From the NCBI RefSeq assembly GCF_028554725.1, contig NC_071672.1:7532501-7596500 (forward strand): a stretch of DNA of 64,000 nucleotides, in the 5' to 3' direction. Of this stretch, positions 22,671 through 33,392 are shown piece by piece (positions within the stretch are counted from its first letter, which is position 1; every line of letters starts with the position of its first letter). Source of the stretch: Zeugodacus cucurbitae. Taxonomy: Eukaryota > Arthropoda > Insecta > Diptera > Tephritidae. A program made the translations under genes and the position numbers. The notes beneath the pieces were generated by a model, which saw only the letters and a list, made by a program, of their open reading frames with translations, ran no database searches and was not told where the DNA came from.

Positions 22671-23135
22671 TTGTCTTGTCTTGTCCTGTCTTGTCTTGTC
22701 TTGTCTTGTCCTGTCTTGTCTTGTCTTGTCTTGTCTTGTCTTGTCTTGTCTTGTCTTGTCTTGTCTTGTCTTGTCTTGTCTTGTCTTATCTTGTCTTGTC
22801 TTGTCTTGTCTTGTCTTGTCTTGTCTTGCCTTGTCTTGTCTTGTCTTGTCTTGTCTTGTCTTGTCTTGTCTTGTCTTGTCTTGTCTTGTCTTGTCTTGTC
22901 TTATCTTGTCTTGCCTTGTCTTGTCTTGTCTTGTCTTGTCTTGTCTTGTCTTGTCTTGTATTGTCTTGTCTTGTCTTGTCTTGTCTTGTCTTGTCTTGTC
23001 TTGTCTTGTCTTGTCTTGTCTTGTCTTGTCTTGTCTTGTCTTGTCTTGTCTTGTCTTGTCTTGTCTTGTCTTGTCTTGTCTTGTCTTGTCTTGTCTTGTC
23101 TTGTCTTGTCTTGTCTTGTCTTGTCTTGTCTTGTC
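22671..23135. repeat. (TTGTC)n tract, 465 bp
   Basis: TTATC, TTGCC, TTATC TTGTC TTGCC, and TTGTA (near 22936) in order; the tract at 27740 shows most of the same marks. Confidence 0.94.
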
Positions 23136-23286
23136 TTGTATTTTCCTGTCTGGCCTTGTCTTGTCTTATCTTCTTAATTAATTTAAAAACAAATCAAACA
23201 CAATTGTCTTGTCTTGTCTTGTATTTTCCTGTCTGGCCTTGTCTTGTCTTATCTTCTTAATTAATTTAAAAACAAATCAAACACAA

Positions 23287-23776
23287 TTGTCTTGTCTTGT
23301 CCTGTCTTGTCTTGTCTTGTCTTGTCTTGTCTTGTCTTGTCTTGTCTTGTCTTGTCTTGTCTTGTCTTGTCTTGTCTTGTCTTGTCTTGTCTTGTCTTGT
23401 CTTGTCTTGTCTTGTCTTGTCTTGTCTTGTCTTGTCTTGTCTTGTCTTGTCTTGTCTTGTCTTGTCTTGTCTTGTCTTGTCTTGTCTTGTCTTGTCTTGT
23501 CTTGTCTTGTCTTGTCTTGTCTTGTCTTGTCTTGTCTTGTCTTGTCTTGTCTTGTCTTGTCTTGTCTTGTCTTGTCTTGTCTTGTCTTGTCTTATCTTGT
23601 CTTGTCTTGTCTTGTCTTGTCTTGTCTTGTCTTGTCTTGTCTTGTCTTGTCTTGTCTTGTCTTGTCTTGTCTTGTCTTGTCTTGTCTTGTCTTGTCTTGT
23701 CTTGTCTTGTCTTGTCTTGTCTTGTCTTGTCTTGTCTTGTCTTGTCATGTCTTGTCATGTCTTGTCTTGTCTTGTC
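23287..23776. repeat. (TTGTC)n tract, 490 bp
   Basis: One TTATC (near 23592) and two ATGTC near the right end, followed by B'. A shorter copy, 23818-23997, repeats the ATGTC-ATGTC ending and is again followed by B'. Confidence 0.94.
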
Positions 23777-24408
23777 TTCTTAATTAGTTTAGAAACAAAT
23801 AAAAAAACTGTCTTGCCTTGTCTTGTCTTGTCTTGTCTTGTCTTGTCTTGCCTTGTCTTGTCTTGTCTTGTCTTGTCTTGTCTTGTCTTGTCTTGTCTTG
23901 TCTTGTCTTGTCTTGTCTTGTCTTGTCTTGTCTTGTCTTGTCTTGTCTTGTCTTGTCTTGTCTTGTCATGTCTTGTCATGTCTTGTCTTGTCTTGTCTTC
24001 TTAATTAGTTTAGAAACAAATAAAAAAACTGTCTTGCCTTGTCTTGTCTTGTCTTGTCTTGTCTTGTCTTGTCTTGTCTTGTCTTGTCTTGTCTTTTCTT
24101 CTTAATTAGTTTAGAAACAAATCAAACACAATTGTCTTGTCTTGTCTTGTATTTTCCTGTTTCGCCTTGTCTTGTCTTATCTTCTTAATTAATTAAAAAA
24201 CAAATCAAACACAATTGTCTTGTCTTGTCTTGTCTTGTTTTGTCTTGTCATGTCTTGTCTTGTCTTCTCTTGTCTTGTTTTCTTAATTAGTTTAGAAACA
24301 AATAAAAAAAATGTCTTGTCTTGTTTTGTTTTGTCATGTCTTGTCATGTCATGTCTTCTCTTGTTTTGTCTTATCTTCTTAATTAATTTAAAAACAAATC
24401 AAACACAA

Positions 24409-24833
24409 TTGTCTTGTCTTGTCCTGTCTTGTCTTGTCTTGTCTTGTCCTGTCCTGTCTTGTCTTGTCTTGTCTTGTCTTGTCTTGTCTTGTCTTGTCTT
24501 GTCTTGTCTTGTCTTGTCTTGTCTTGTCTTGTCTTGTCTTGTCTTGTCTTGTCTTGTCTTGTCTTGTCTTGTCTTGTCTTGTCTTGTCTTGTCTTGTCTT
24601 GTCTTGTGTTGTCTTGTCTTGTCTTGTCTTATCTTGTCTTGTCTTGTCTCGTCTTGTCTTGCCTTGTCTTGTCTTGTCTTGTCTTGTCTTGTCTTGTCTT
24701 GTCTTGTCTTGTCTTGTCTTGTCTTGTCTTGTCTTATCTTGTCTTGTCTTGTCTTGTCTTGTCTTGTCTTGTCTTGTCTTGTCTTGTCTTGTCTTGTCTT
24801 GTCTTGTCTTGTCTTGTCTTGTCTTGTCTTGTC
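24409..24833. repeat. (TTGTC)n tract, 425 bp, TTGTG-marked
   Basis: Fourth TTGTG tract (near 24604). It lacks the last TTGCC of the other three and has TTGCC one unit earlier. Confidence 0.93.
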
Positions 24834-25525
24834 TTCTTAATTAGTTTAGAAACAAATAAAAAAAATGTCTTGTCTTGTCTTTTCTTGTCTTGTCTTTTCT
24901 TGTCTGGCCTTGTCTTGTCTTGTTTTGTCCTATCTTCTTAATTAATTTAAAAACAAATCAAACACAATTGTCTTGAGTTGTATTGTATTTTCCTGTCTGG
25001 CCTTGTCTTGTCTTATCTTCTTAATTAATTTAAAAACAAATCAAACACAATTGTCTTGTCTTGTCTTGTATTTTCCTGTTTCGCCTTGTCTTGTCTTATC
25101 TTCTTAATTAATTTAAAAACAAATCAAACACAATTGTCTTGTCTTGTCCTGTCTTGTCTTGTCTTGTCTTGTCTTGTCTTGTCTTATCTTGTCTTGCCTT
25201 GTCTTGTCTTGTCTTGTCTTGTCTTGTCTTGTCTTGTCTTGTCTTGTCTTGTCTTGTCTTGTCTTGTCTTGTCTTGTCTTGTCTTGTCTTGTCTTGTCTT
25301 GTCTTGTCTTCTTAATTAGTTTAGAAACAAATAAAAAAAATGTCTTGTCTTGTCTTTTCTTGTCTTGTCTTTTCTTGTCTGGCCTTGTCTTGTCTTGTTT
25401 TGTCCTATCTTCTTAATTAATTTAAAAACAAATCAAACACAATTGTCTTGTCTTGTCTTGTATTTTCCTGTCTGGCCTTGTCTTGTCTTATCTTCTTAAT
25501 TAATTTAAAAACAAATCAAACACAA

Positions 25526-25875
25526 TTGTCTTGTCTTGTCCTGTCTTGTCTTGTCTTGTCTTGTCTTGTCTTGTCTTGTCTTGTCTTGTCTTGTCTTGTC
25601 TTTTCTTTTCTTGTCTTGTCTTGTCTTGTCTTGTCTTGTCTTGTCTTGTCTTGTCTTGTCTTGTCTTGTCTTGTCTTGTCTTGTCTTGTCTTGTCTTGTC
25701 TTGTCTTGTCTTGTCTTGTCTTGTCTTGTCTTGTCTTGTCTTGTCTTGTCTTGTCTTGTCTTGTCTTGTCTTGTCTTGTCTTGTCTTGTCTTGTCTTGTC
25801 TTGTCTTGTCTTGTCTTGTCTTGTCTTGTCTTGTCTTGTCTTGTCTTGTCTTGTCTTGTCTTGTCTTGTCTTGTC
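25526..25875. repeat. (TTGTC)n tract, 350 bp
   Basis: Two adjacent TTTTC at 25601-25610, 75 bp from the start; the homologous tracts at 11607, 16459 and 20177 have one TTTTC 160 to 195 bp in. Confidence 0.94.
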
Positions 25876-26175
25876 TTCTTAATTAGTTTAGAAACAAATA
25901 AAAAAAATGTCTTGTCTTGTCTTTTCTTGTCTTGTCTTTTCTTGTCTGGCCTTGTCTTGTCTTGTTTTGTCCTATCTTCTTAATTAATTTAAAAACAAAT
26001 CAAACACAATTGTCTTGAGTTGTATTGTATTTTCCTGTCTGGCCTTGTCTTGTCTTATCTTCTTAATTAATTTAAAAACAAATCAAACACAATTGTCTTG
26101 TCTTGTCTTGTATTTTCCTGTTTCGCCTTGTCTTGTCTTATCTTCTTAATTAATTTAAAAACAAATCAAACACAA

Positions 26176-26480
26176 TTGTCTTGTCTTGTCCTGTCTTGTC
26201 TTGTCTTGTCTTGTCTTGTCCTGTCCTGTCCTGTCTTGTCTTGTCTTGTCTTGTCTTGTCTTGTCTTGTCTTGTCTTGTCTTGTCTTGTCTTGTCTTGTC
26301 TTGTCTTGTCTTGTCTTGTCTTGTCTTGTCTTGTCTTGTCTTGTCTTGTCTTGTCTTGTCTTGTCTTGTCTTGTCTTGTCTTGTCTTGTCTTGTCTTGTC
26401 TTGTCTTGTCTTGTCTTGTCTTGTCTTGTCTTGTCTTGTCTTGTCTTGTCTTGTCTTGTCTTGTCTTGTCTTGTCTTGTC
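26176..26480. repeat. (TTGTC)n tract, 305 bp
   Basis: Left edge with three CTGTC as at 21082; 30 bp shorter, otherwise the same context on both sides. Confidence 0.94.
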
Positions 26481-26631
26481 TTTTCTTGTCTGGCCTTGTC
26501 TTGTCTTATCTTCTTAATTAATTTAAAAACAAATCAAACACAATTGTCTTGAGTTGTCTTGTATTTTCCTATCTGGCCTTGTCTTGTCTTATCTTCTTAA
26601 TTAATTTAAAAACAAATCAAACACAATTGTC

Positions 26632-28300
26632 TTGTCTTGTCTTGTATTTTCCTGTTTCGCCTTGTCTTGTCTCATCTTCTTAATTAATTTAAAAACAAAT
26701 CAAACACAATTGTCTTGTCTTGTCTTGTTTTGTCTTGTCATGTCTTGTCATGTCTTGTCTTGTCTTGTCTTGTCCTGTCTTGTCTTCTTAATTAGTTTAG
26801 AAACAAATAAAAAAAATGTCTTGTCTTGTTTTGTTTTGTCATGTCTTGTCATGTCATGTCTTCTCTTGTTTTGTCTTATCTTCTTAATTAATTTAAAAAC
26901 AAATCAAACACAATTGTCTTGTCTTGTCTTGTATTTTCCAGTCTGGCCTTGTCTTGTCCTGTCTTGTCTTGTCTTGTCTTGTCTTGTCTTGTCTTGTCTT
27001 GTCTTGTCTTGTCTTGTCTTGTCTTGTCTTGTCTTGTCTTGTCTTGTCTTGTCTTGTCTTGTCTTGTCTTGCCTTGTCTTGTCCTGTCTTGTCTTGTCTT
27101 TTCGTGTCTTGTCTTGTCTTTTCGTGTCTTGTCTTTTCTTGTCTGGTCTTGTCTTGTCTTATCTTATCTTCTTAATTAATTTAAAAGCAAATCAAACATA
27201 ATAGTCCTGTCTTGTCTTGTCTTGTCTTGTCTTGTCTTCTCTTCTTAATTAGTTTAGAAACAAATAAAAAAAATGTCTTGACTTGTCTTGTTTTGTTTTG
27301 TCATGTCTTGTCATGTCATGTCTTGACTTGTTTTGTCTTATCTTCTTAATTAATTTAAAAACAAATCAAACACAATTGTCTTGTCTTGTCTTGTATTTTC
27401 CTGTTTCGCCTTGTCTTGTCTTATCTTCTTAATTAATTAAAAAACAAATCAAACACAATTGTCTTGTCTTGTCTTGTCTTGTCTTGTTTTGTCTTGTCAT
27501 GTCTTGTCTTGTCTTCTCTTGTCTTGTCTTCTTAATTAGTTTAGAAACAAATAAAAAAATGTCTTGTCTTGTTTTGTTTTGTCATGTCTTGTCATGTCAT
27601 GTCTTCTCTTGTTTTGTCTTATCTTCTTAATTAATTTAAAAACAAATCAAACACAATTGTCTTGTCTTGTCTTGTATTTTCCTGTCTGGCCTTGTCTTGT
27701 CTTATCTTCTTAATTAATTTAAAAACAAATCAAACACAATTGTCTTGTCTTGTCCTGTCTTGTCTTGTCTTGTCTTGTCCTGTCTTGTCTTGTCTTGTCT
27801 TGTCTTGTCTTGTCTTGTCTTGTCTTGTCTTGTCTTGTCTTGTCTTGTCTTGTCTTGTCTTGTCTTGTCTTGCCTTGTCTTGTCTTGTCTTGTCTTGTCT
27901 TGTCTTGTCTTGTCTTATCTTGTCTTGCCTTGTCTTGTCTTGTCTTGTCTTGTCTTGTCTTGTCTTGTCTTGTATTGTCTTGTCTTGTCTTGTCTTGTCT
28001 TGTCTTGTCTTGTCTTGTCTTGTCTTGTCTTGTCTTGTCTTGTCTTGTCTTGTCTTGTCTTGTCTTGTCTTGTCTTGTCTTGTCTTGTCTTGTCTTGTCT
28101 TGTCTTGTCTTGTCTTGTCTTGTCTTGTCTTGTCTTGTCTTGTCTTGTCTTGTATTTTCCTGTCTGGCCTTGTCTTGTCTTATCTTCTTAATTAATTTAA
28201 AAACAAATCAAACACAATTGTCTTGTCTTGTCTTGTATTTTCCTGTCTGGCCTTGTCTTGTCTTATCTTCTTAATTAATTTAAAAACAAATCAAACACAA
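26632..28300. repeat. HOR unit, TCATC family subtype a, head only
   Basis: Copy of 21568-23286 at an offset of about 5.06 kb (TCATC at 26672, C at 27169, E at 27426, seven-A B spacer near 27531). One GTGTC cassette interval is shorter and the CAGTCTGGCC tract slightly longer. Confidence 0.87.
27740..28149. repeat. (TTGTC)n tract, 410 bp
   Basis: TTGCC, then TTATC TTGTC TTGCC, then TTGTA near 27970; paralogue of the tract at 22671. Confidence 0.94.
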
Positions 28301-28765
28301 TTGTCTTGTCTTGTCCTGTCTTGTCTTGTCTTGTCTTGTCTTGTCTTGTCTTGTCTTGTCTTGTCTTGTCTTGTCTTGTCTTGTCTTGTCTTGTCTTGTC
28401 TTGTCTTGTCTTGTCTTGTCTTGTCTTGTCTTGTCTTGTCTTGTCTTGTCTTGTCTTGTCTTGTCTTGTCTTGTCTTGTCTTGTCTTGTCTTGTCTTGTC
28501 TTGTCTTGCCTTGTCTTGTCTTGTCTTGTCTTGTCTTGTCTTGTCTTGTCTTGTCTTGTCTTGTCTTGTCTTGTCTTGTCTTGTCTTGTCTTGTCTTGTC
28601 TTGTCTTGTCTTGTCTTGTCTTATCTTGTCTTGTCTTGTCTTGTCTTGTCTTGTCTTGTCTTGTCTTGTCTTGTCTTGTCTTGTCTTGTCTTGTCTTGTC
28701 TTGTCTTGTCTTGTCTTGTCTTGTCTTGTCTTGTCATGTCTTGTCATGTCTTGTCTTGTCTTGTC
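28301..28765. repeat. (TTGTC)n tract, 465 bp
   Basis: TTGCC at 28508, TTATC at 28621, ATGTC at the right end, followed by B'. Confidence 0.94.
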
Positions 28766-29233
28766 TTCTTAATTAGTTTAGAAACAAATAAAAAAACTGT
28801 CTTGCCTTGTCTTGTCTTGTCTTGTCTTGTCATGTCTTGTCATGTCTTGTCTTGTCTTGTCTTCTTAATTAGTTTAGAAACAAATAAAAAAAATGTCTTG
28901 TCTTGTCTTTTCTTGTCTTGTCTTTTCTTGTCTGGCCTTGTCTTGTCTTGTTTTGTCCTATCTTCTTAATTAATTTAAAAACAAATCAAACACAATTGTC
29001 TTGAGTTGTCTTGTATTTTCCTGTCTGGCCTTGTCTTGTCTTATCTTCTTAATTAATTTAAAAACAAATCAAACACAATTGTCTTGTCTTGTCTTGTATT
29101 TTCCTGTTTCGCCTTGTCTTGTCTTATCTTCTTAATTAATTTAAAAACAAATCAAACTCAATTGTCTTGTCTTGTCTTGTCTTGTTTTGTCTTGTCATGT
29201 CTTGTCATGTCTTGTCTTGTCTTGTCTTGTCTT
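28301..29233. repeat. Segmental duplication, left copy (offset 1161 bp)
   Basis: Tract with TTGCC (28508) and TTATC (28621), two ATGTC, B', short tract with two ATGTC, B, TTTTC cassette, A, TTGAG cassette, A, TTTCGCC cassette, A ending CAAACTCAATTG (near 29151). Every mark recurs exactly 1161 bp to the right. Confidence 0.92.
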
Positions 29234-29926
29234 GTCTTGTCTTGTCTTGTCTTGTCTTGTCTTGTCTTGTCTTGTCTTGTCTTGTCTTGTCTTGTCTTGT
29301 CTTGTCTTGTCTTGTCTTGTCTTGTCTTGTCTTGTCTTGTCTTGTCTTGTCTTGTCTTGTCTTGCCTTGTCTTGTCTTGTCTTGTCTTGTCTTGTCTTGT
29401 CTTGTCTTGTCTTGTCTTGTCTTGTCTTGTCTTGTCTTGTCTTGTCTTGTCTTGTCTTGTCTTATCTTGTCTTGTCTTGTCTTGTCTTGTCTTGTCTTGT
29501 CTTGTCTTGTCTTGTCTTGTCTTGTCTTGTCTTGTCTTGTCTTGTCTTGTCTTGTCTTGTCTTGTCTTGTCTTGTCTTGTCTTGTCTTGTCTTGTCTTGT
29601 CTTGTCTTGTCTTGTCTTGTCTTGTCTTGTCTTGTCTTGTCTTGTCTTGTCTTGTCTTGTCTTGTCTTGCCTTGTCTTGTCTTGTCTTGTCTTGTCTTGT
29701 CTTGTCTTGTCTTGTCTTGTCTTGTCTTGTCTTGTCTTGTCTTGTCTTGTCTTGTCTTGTCTTGTCTTGTCTTGTCTTGTCTTATCTTGTCTTGTCTTGT
29801 CTTGTCTTGTCTTGTCTTGTCTTGTCTTGTCTTGTCTTGTCTTGTCTTGTCTTGTCTTGTCTTGTCTTGTCTTGTCTTGTCTTGTCTTGTCTTGTCATGT
29901 CTTGTCATGTCTTGTCTTGTCTTGTC
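29162..29926. repeat. (TTGTC)n tract, 765 bp
   Basis: Has two TTGCC-TTATC pairs (29363 with 29462, 29668 with 29782). The second pair belongs to the 1161-bp duplication. The pair spacings are 100 and 115 bp, so the first pair has three fewer units. Confidence 0.94.
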
Positions 29927-30394
29927 TTCTTAATTAGTTTAGAAACAAATAAAAAAACTGTCTTGCCTTGTCTTGTCTTGTCTTGTCTTGTCATGTCTTG
30001 TCATGTCTTGTCTTGTCTTGTCTTCTTAATTAGTTTAGAAACAAATAAAAAAAATGTCTTGTCTTGTCTTTTCTTGTCTTGTCTTTTCTTGTCTGGCCTT
30101 GTCTTGTCTTGTTTTGTCCTATCTTCTTAATTAATTTAAAAACAAATCAAACACAATTGTCTTGAGTTGTCTTGTATTTTCCTGTCTGGCCTTGTCTTGT
30201 CTTATCTTCTTAATTAATTTAAAAACAAATCAAACACAATTGTCTTGTCTTGTCTTGTATTTTCCTGTTTCGCCTTGTCTTGTCTTATCTTCTTAATTAA
30301 TTTAAAAACAAATCAAACTCAATTGTCTTGTCTTGTCTTGTCTTGTTTTGTCTTGTCATGTCTTGTCATGTCTTGTCTTGTCTTGTCTTGTCCT
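29462..30394. repeat. Segmental duplication, right copy (offset 1161 bp)
   Basis: Right copy of the segment at 28301, including the otherwise unseen CAAACTCAATTG spacer end (near 30312). The two copies diverge inside pentamer runs at both ends. Confidence 0.92.
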
Positions 30395-31191
30395 GTCTTG
30401 TCTTCTTAATTAGTTTAGAAACAAATAAAAAAACTGTCTTGCCTTGTTTTGTTTTGTCATGTCTTGTCATGTCATGTCTTCTCTTGTTTTGTCTTATCTT
30501 CTTAATTAATTTAAAAACAAATCAAACACAATTGTCTTGTCTTGTCTTGTATTTTCCAGTCTGGCCTTGTCTTGTCCTGTCTTGTCTTGTCTTGTCTTGT
30601 CTTGTCTTGTCTTGTCTTGTCTTGTCTTGTCTTGCCTTGTCTTGTCTTGTCTTGTCTTGTCTTTTCGTGTCTTGTCTTTTCTTGTCTGGTCTTGTCTTGT
30701 CTTGTCTTGTCTTGTCTTTTCGTGTCTTGTCTTTTCTTGTCTGGTCTTGTCTTGTCTTATCTTCTTAATTAATTTAAAAGCAAATCAAACATAATAGTCC
30801 TGTCTTGTCTTGTCTTGTCTTGTCTTGTCTTGTCTTGTCTTGTCTTGTCTTGTCTTGTCTTGTCTTGTCTTGTCTTGTCTTGTCTTGTCTTGTCTTGTCT
30901 TGTCTTGTCTTGTCTTGTCTTGTCTTGTCTTGTCTTGTCTTGTCTTGTCTTGTCTTGTCTTGTCTTGTCTTCTTAATTAGTTTAGAAACAAATAAAAAAA
31001 ATGTCTTGTCTTGTCTTTTCTTGTCTTGTCTTTTCTTGTCTGGCCTTGTCTTGTCTTGTTTTGTCCTATCTTCTTAATTAATTTAAAAACAAATCAAACA
31101 CAATTGTCTTGAGTTGTCTTGTATTTTCCTGTCTGGCCTTGTCTTGTCTTATCTTCTTAATTAATTTAAAAACAAATCAAACACAATTGTC
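30395..31191. repeat. 0.8-kb unit, GTGTC/type C family, copy 1
   Basis: Order: B', TTTTG cassette, A, CAGTCTGGCC, short tract, two TTTTC-GTGTC-TGGTC cassettes, C (30762), tract 30805-30969, B, TTTTC cassette, A, TTGAG cassette, A. Confidence 0.87.
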
Positions 31192-32058
31192 TTGTTTTGT
31201 CTTGTCATGTCTTGTCATGTCTTGTCTTGTCTTGTCTTGTCCTGTCTTGTCTTCTTAATTAGTTTAGAAACAAATAAAAAAACTGTCTTGCCTTGTTTTG
31301 TTTTGTCATGTCTTGTCATGTCATGTCTTCTCTTGTTTTGTCTTATCTTCTTAATTAATTTAAAAACAAATCAAACACAATTGTCTTGTCTTGTCTTGTA
31401 TTTTCCAGTCTGGCCTTGTCTTGTCCTGTCTTGTCCTGTCTTGTCTTGTCTTGTCTTGTCTTGTCTTGTCTTGTCTTGTCTTGCCTTGTCTTGTCTTGTC
31501 TTGTCTTGTCTTTTCGTGTCTTGTCTTTTCTTTTCTGGTCTTGTCTTGTCTTGTCTTGTCTTGTCTTTTCGTGTCTTGTCTTTTCGTGTCTTGTCTTTTC
31601 TTGTCTGGTCTTGTCTTGTCTTATCTTCTTAATTAATTTAAAAGCAAATCAAACATAATAGTCCTGTCCTGTCTTGTCTTGTCTTGTCTTGTCTTGTCTT
31701 GTCTTGTCTTGTCTTGTCTTGTCTTGTCTTGTCTTGTCTTGTCTTGTCTTGTCTTGTCTTGTCTTGTCTTGTCTTGTCTTGTCTTCTTAATTACTTGTCT
31801 TGTCTTTTCTTGTCTTGTCTTTTCTTGTCTGGCCTTGTCTTGTCTTGTTTTGTCCTATCTTCTTAATTAATTTAAAAACAAATCAAACACAATTGTCTTG
31901 AGTTGTCTTGTATTTTCCTGTCTGGCCTTGTCTTGTCTTATCTTCTTAATTAATTTAAAAACAAATCAAACACAATTGTCTTGTCTTGTCTTGTATTTTC
32001 CTGTTTCGCCTTGTCTTGTCTTATCTTCTTAATTAATTTAAAAACAAATCAAACACAA
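31192..32058. repeat. 0.8-kb unit, copy 2, with a broken B spacer
   Basis: Same order as copy 1 but with three GTGTC cassettes, C at 31626, and a B spacer cut to its first 10 bases at 31784. An extra TTTCGCC cassette and A spacer close it. Confidence 0.87.
31784..31793. repeat. Truncated type B spacer
   Basis: TTCTTAATTA is followed directly by CTTGTC. The GTTTAGAAAC and poly-A parts are gone, although the flanking cassettes match other units where B is complete. A clean internal deletion. Confidence 0.88.
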
Positions 32059-32857
32059 TTGTCTTGTCTTGTCTTGTTTTGTCTTGTCATGTCTTGTCAT
32101 GTCTTGTCTTGTCTTGTCTTGTCCTGTCTTGTCTTCTTAATTAGTTTAGAAACAAATAAAAAAACTGTCTTGCCTTGTTTTGTTTTGTCATGTCTTGTCA
32201 TGTCATGTCTTCTCTTGTTTTGTCTTATCTTCTTAATTAATTTAAAAACAAATCAAACACAATTGTCTTGTCTTGTCTTGTATTTTCCAGTCTGGCCTTG
32301 TCTTGTCCTGTCTTGTCTTGTCTTGTCTTGTCTTGTCTTGTCTTGTCTTGCCTTGTCTTGTCTTGTCTTGTCTTGTCTTTTCGTATCTTGTCTTTTCTTG
32401 TCTGGTCTTGTCTTGTCTTGTCTTGTCTTGTCTTTTCGTGTCTTGTCTTTTCTTGTCTGGTCTTGTCTTGTCTTATCTTCTTAATTAATTTAAAAGCAAA
32501 TCAAACATAATAGTCCTGTCTTGTCTTGTCTTGTCTTGTCTTGTCTTGTCTTGTCTTGTCTTGTCTTGTCTTGTCTTGTCTTGTCTTGTCTTCTTAATTA
32601 GTTTAGAAACAAATAAAAAAAATGTCTTGTCTTGTCTTTTCTTGTCTTGTCTTTTCTTGTCTGGCCTTGTCTTGTCTTGTTTTGTCCTATCTTCTTAATT
32701 AATTTAAAAACAAATCAAACACAATTGTCTTGAGTTGTCTTGTATTTTCACAAATCAAACACAATTGTCTTGAGTTGTCTTGTATTTTCCTGTCTGGCCT
32801 TGTCTTGTCTTATCTTCTTAATTAATTTAAAAACAAATCAAACACAATTGTCTTGTC
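32059..32857. repeat. 0.8-kb unit, copy 3
   Basis: Same order, with GTATC replacing one GTGTC (near 32383), C at 32478, a complete B, and the 40-bp duplication at 32710 in the TTGAG cassette. Confidence 0.87.
32710..32789. repeat. 40-bp tandem duplication across spacer and TTGAG cassette
   Basis: ACAAATCAAACACAATTG plus TTGAG TTGTC TTGTA TTTTC occurs at 32710-32749 and again at 32750-32789. The second copy is a half spacer with no TTAATTAA part. It is the only place where TATTTTC runs straight into ACAAATC. Confidence 0.92.
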
Positions 32858-33392
32858 TTGTCTTGTTTTGTCTTGTTTTGTCTTGTCATGTCTTGTCATG
32901 TCTTGTCTTGTCTTGTCTTGTCCTGTCTTGTCTTCTTAATTAGTTTAGAAACAAATAAAAAAACTGTCTTGCCTTGTTTTGTTTTGTCATGTCTTGTCAT
33001 GTCATGTCTTCTCTTGTTTTGTCTTATCTTCTTAATTAATTTAAAAACAAATCAAACACAATTGTCTTGTCTGGTCTTGTATTTTCCAGTCTGGCCTTGT
33101 CTTGTCCTGTCTTGTCCTGTCTTGTCTTGTCTTGTCTTGTCTTGTCTTGTCTTGTCTTGTCTTGTCTTGCCTTGTCTTGTCTTGTCTTGTCTTGTCTTTT
33201 CGTGTCTTGTCTTTTCTTTTCTGGTCTTGTCTTGTCTTGTCTTGTCTTGTCTTTTCGTGTCTTGTCTTTTCTTGTCTGGTCTTGTCTTGTCTTATCTCCT
33301 TAATTAATTTAAAAGCAAATCAAACATAATAGTCCTGTCTGGCCTTGTCTTGTCTTATCTTCTTAATTAATTTAAAAACAAATCATACACAA
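32858..33392. repeat. 0.8-kb unit, copy 4 (partial)
   Basis: Two TTTTG-type steps before the ATGTC cassette, B', A, TGGTC variant near 33071, CAGTCTGGCC, GTGTC cassettes, C with TCCTTAATTAA (33297), then an A spacer with ATCATACAC. Confidence 0.86.

Larger units (their letters stand above)
21568..26631. repeat. Chimaeric HOR unit: subtype a head, subtype b tail, 5.1 kb
   Basis: TCATC at 21608. The head follows the left family (subtype a): AAACAC spacer after TCATC, TTCTC before B, TTGAC after B, then tract 22671-23135. The tail from 24099 follows subtype b: type F, E, TTGTG tract, B plus TTTTC modules. Two B' spacers (23777 and 23998) sit at the switch. One B spacer near 22466 has seven A where others have eight, shared with the copy near 27531. 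Confidence 0.87.
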
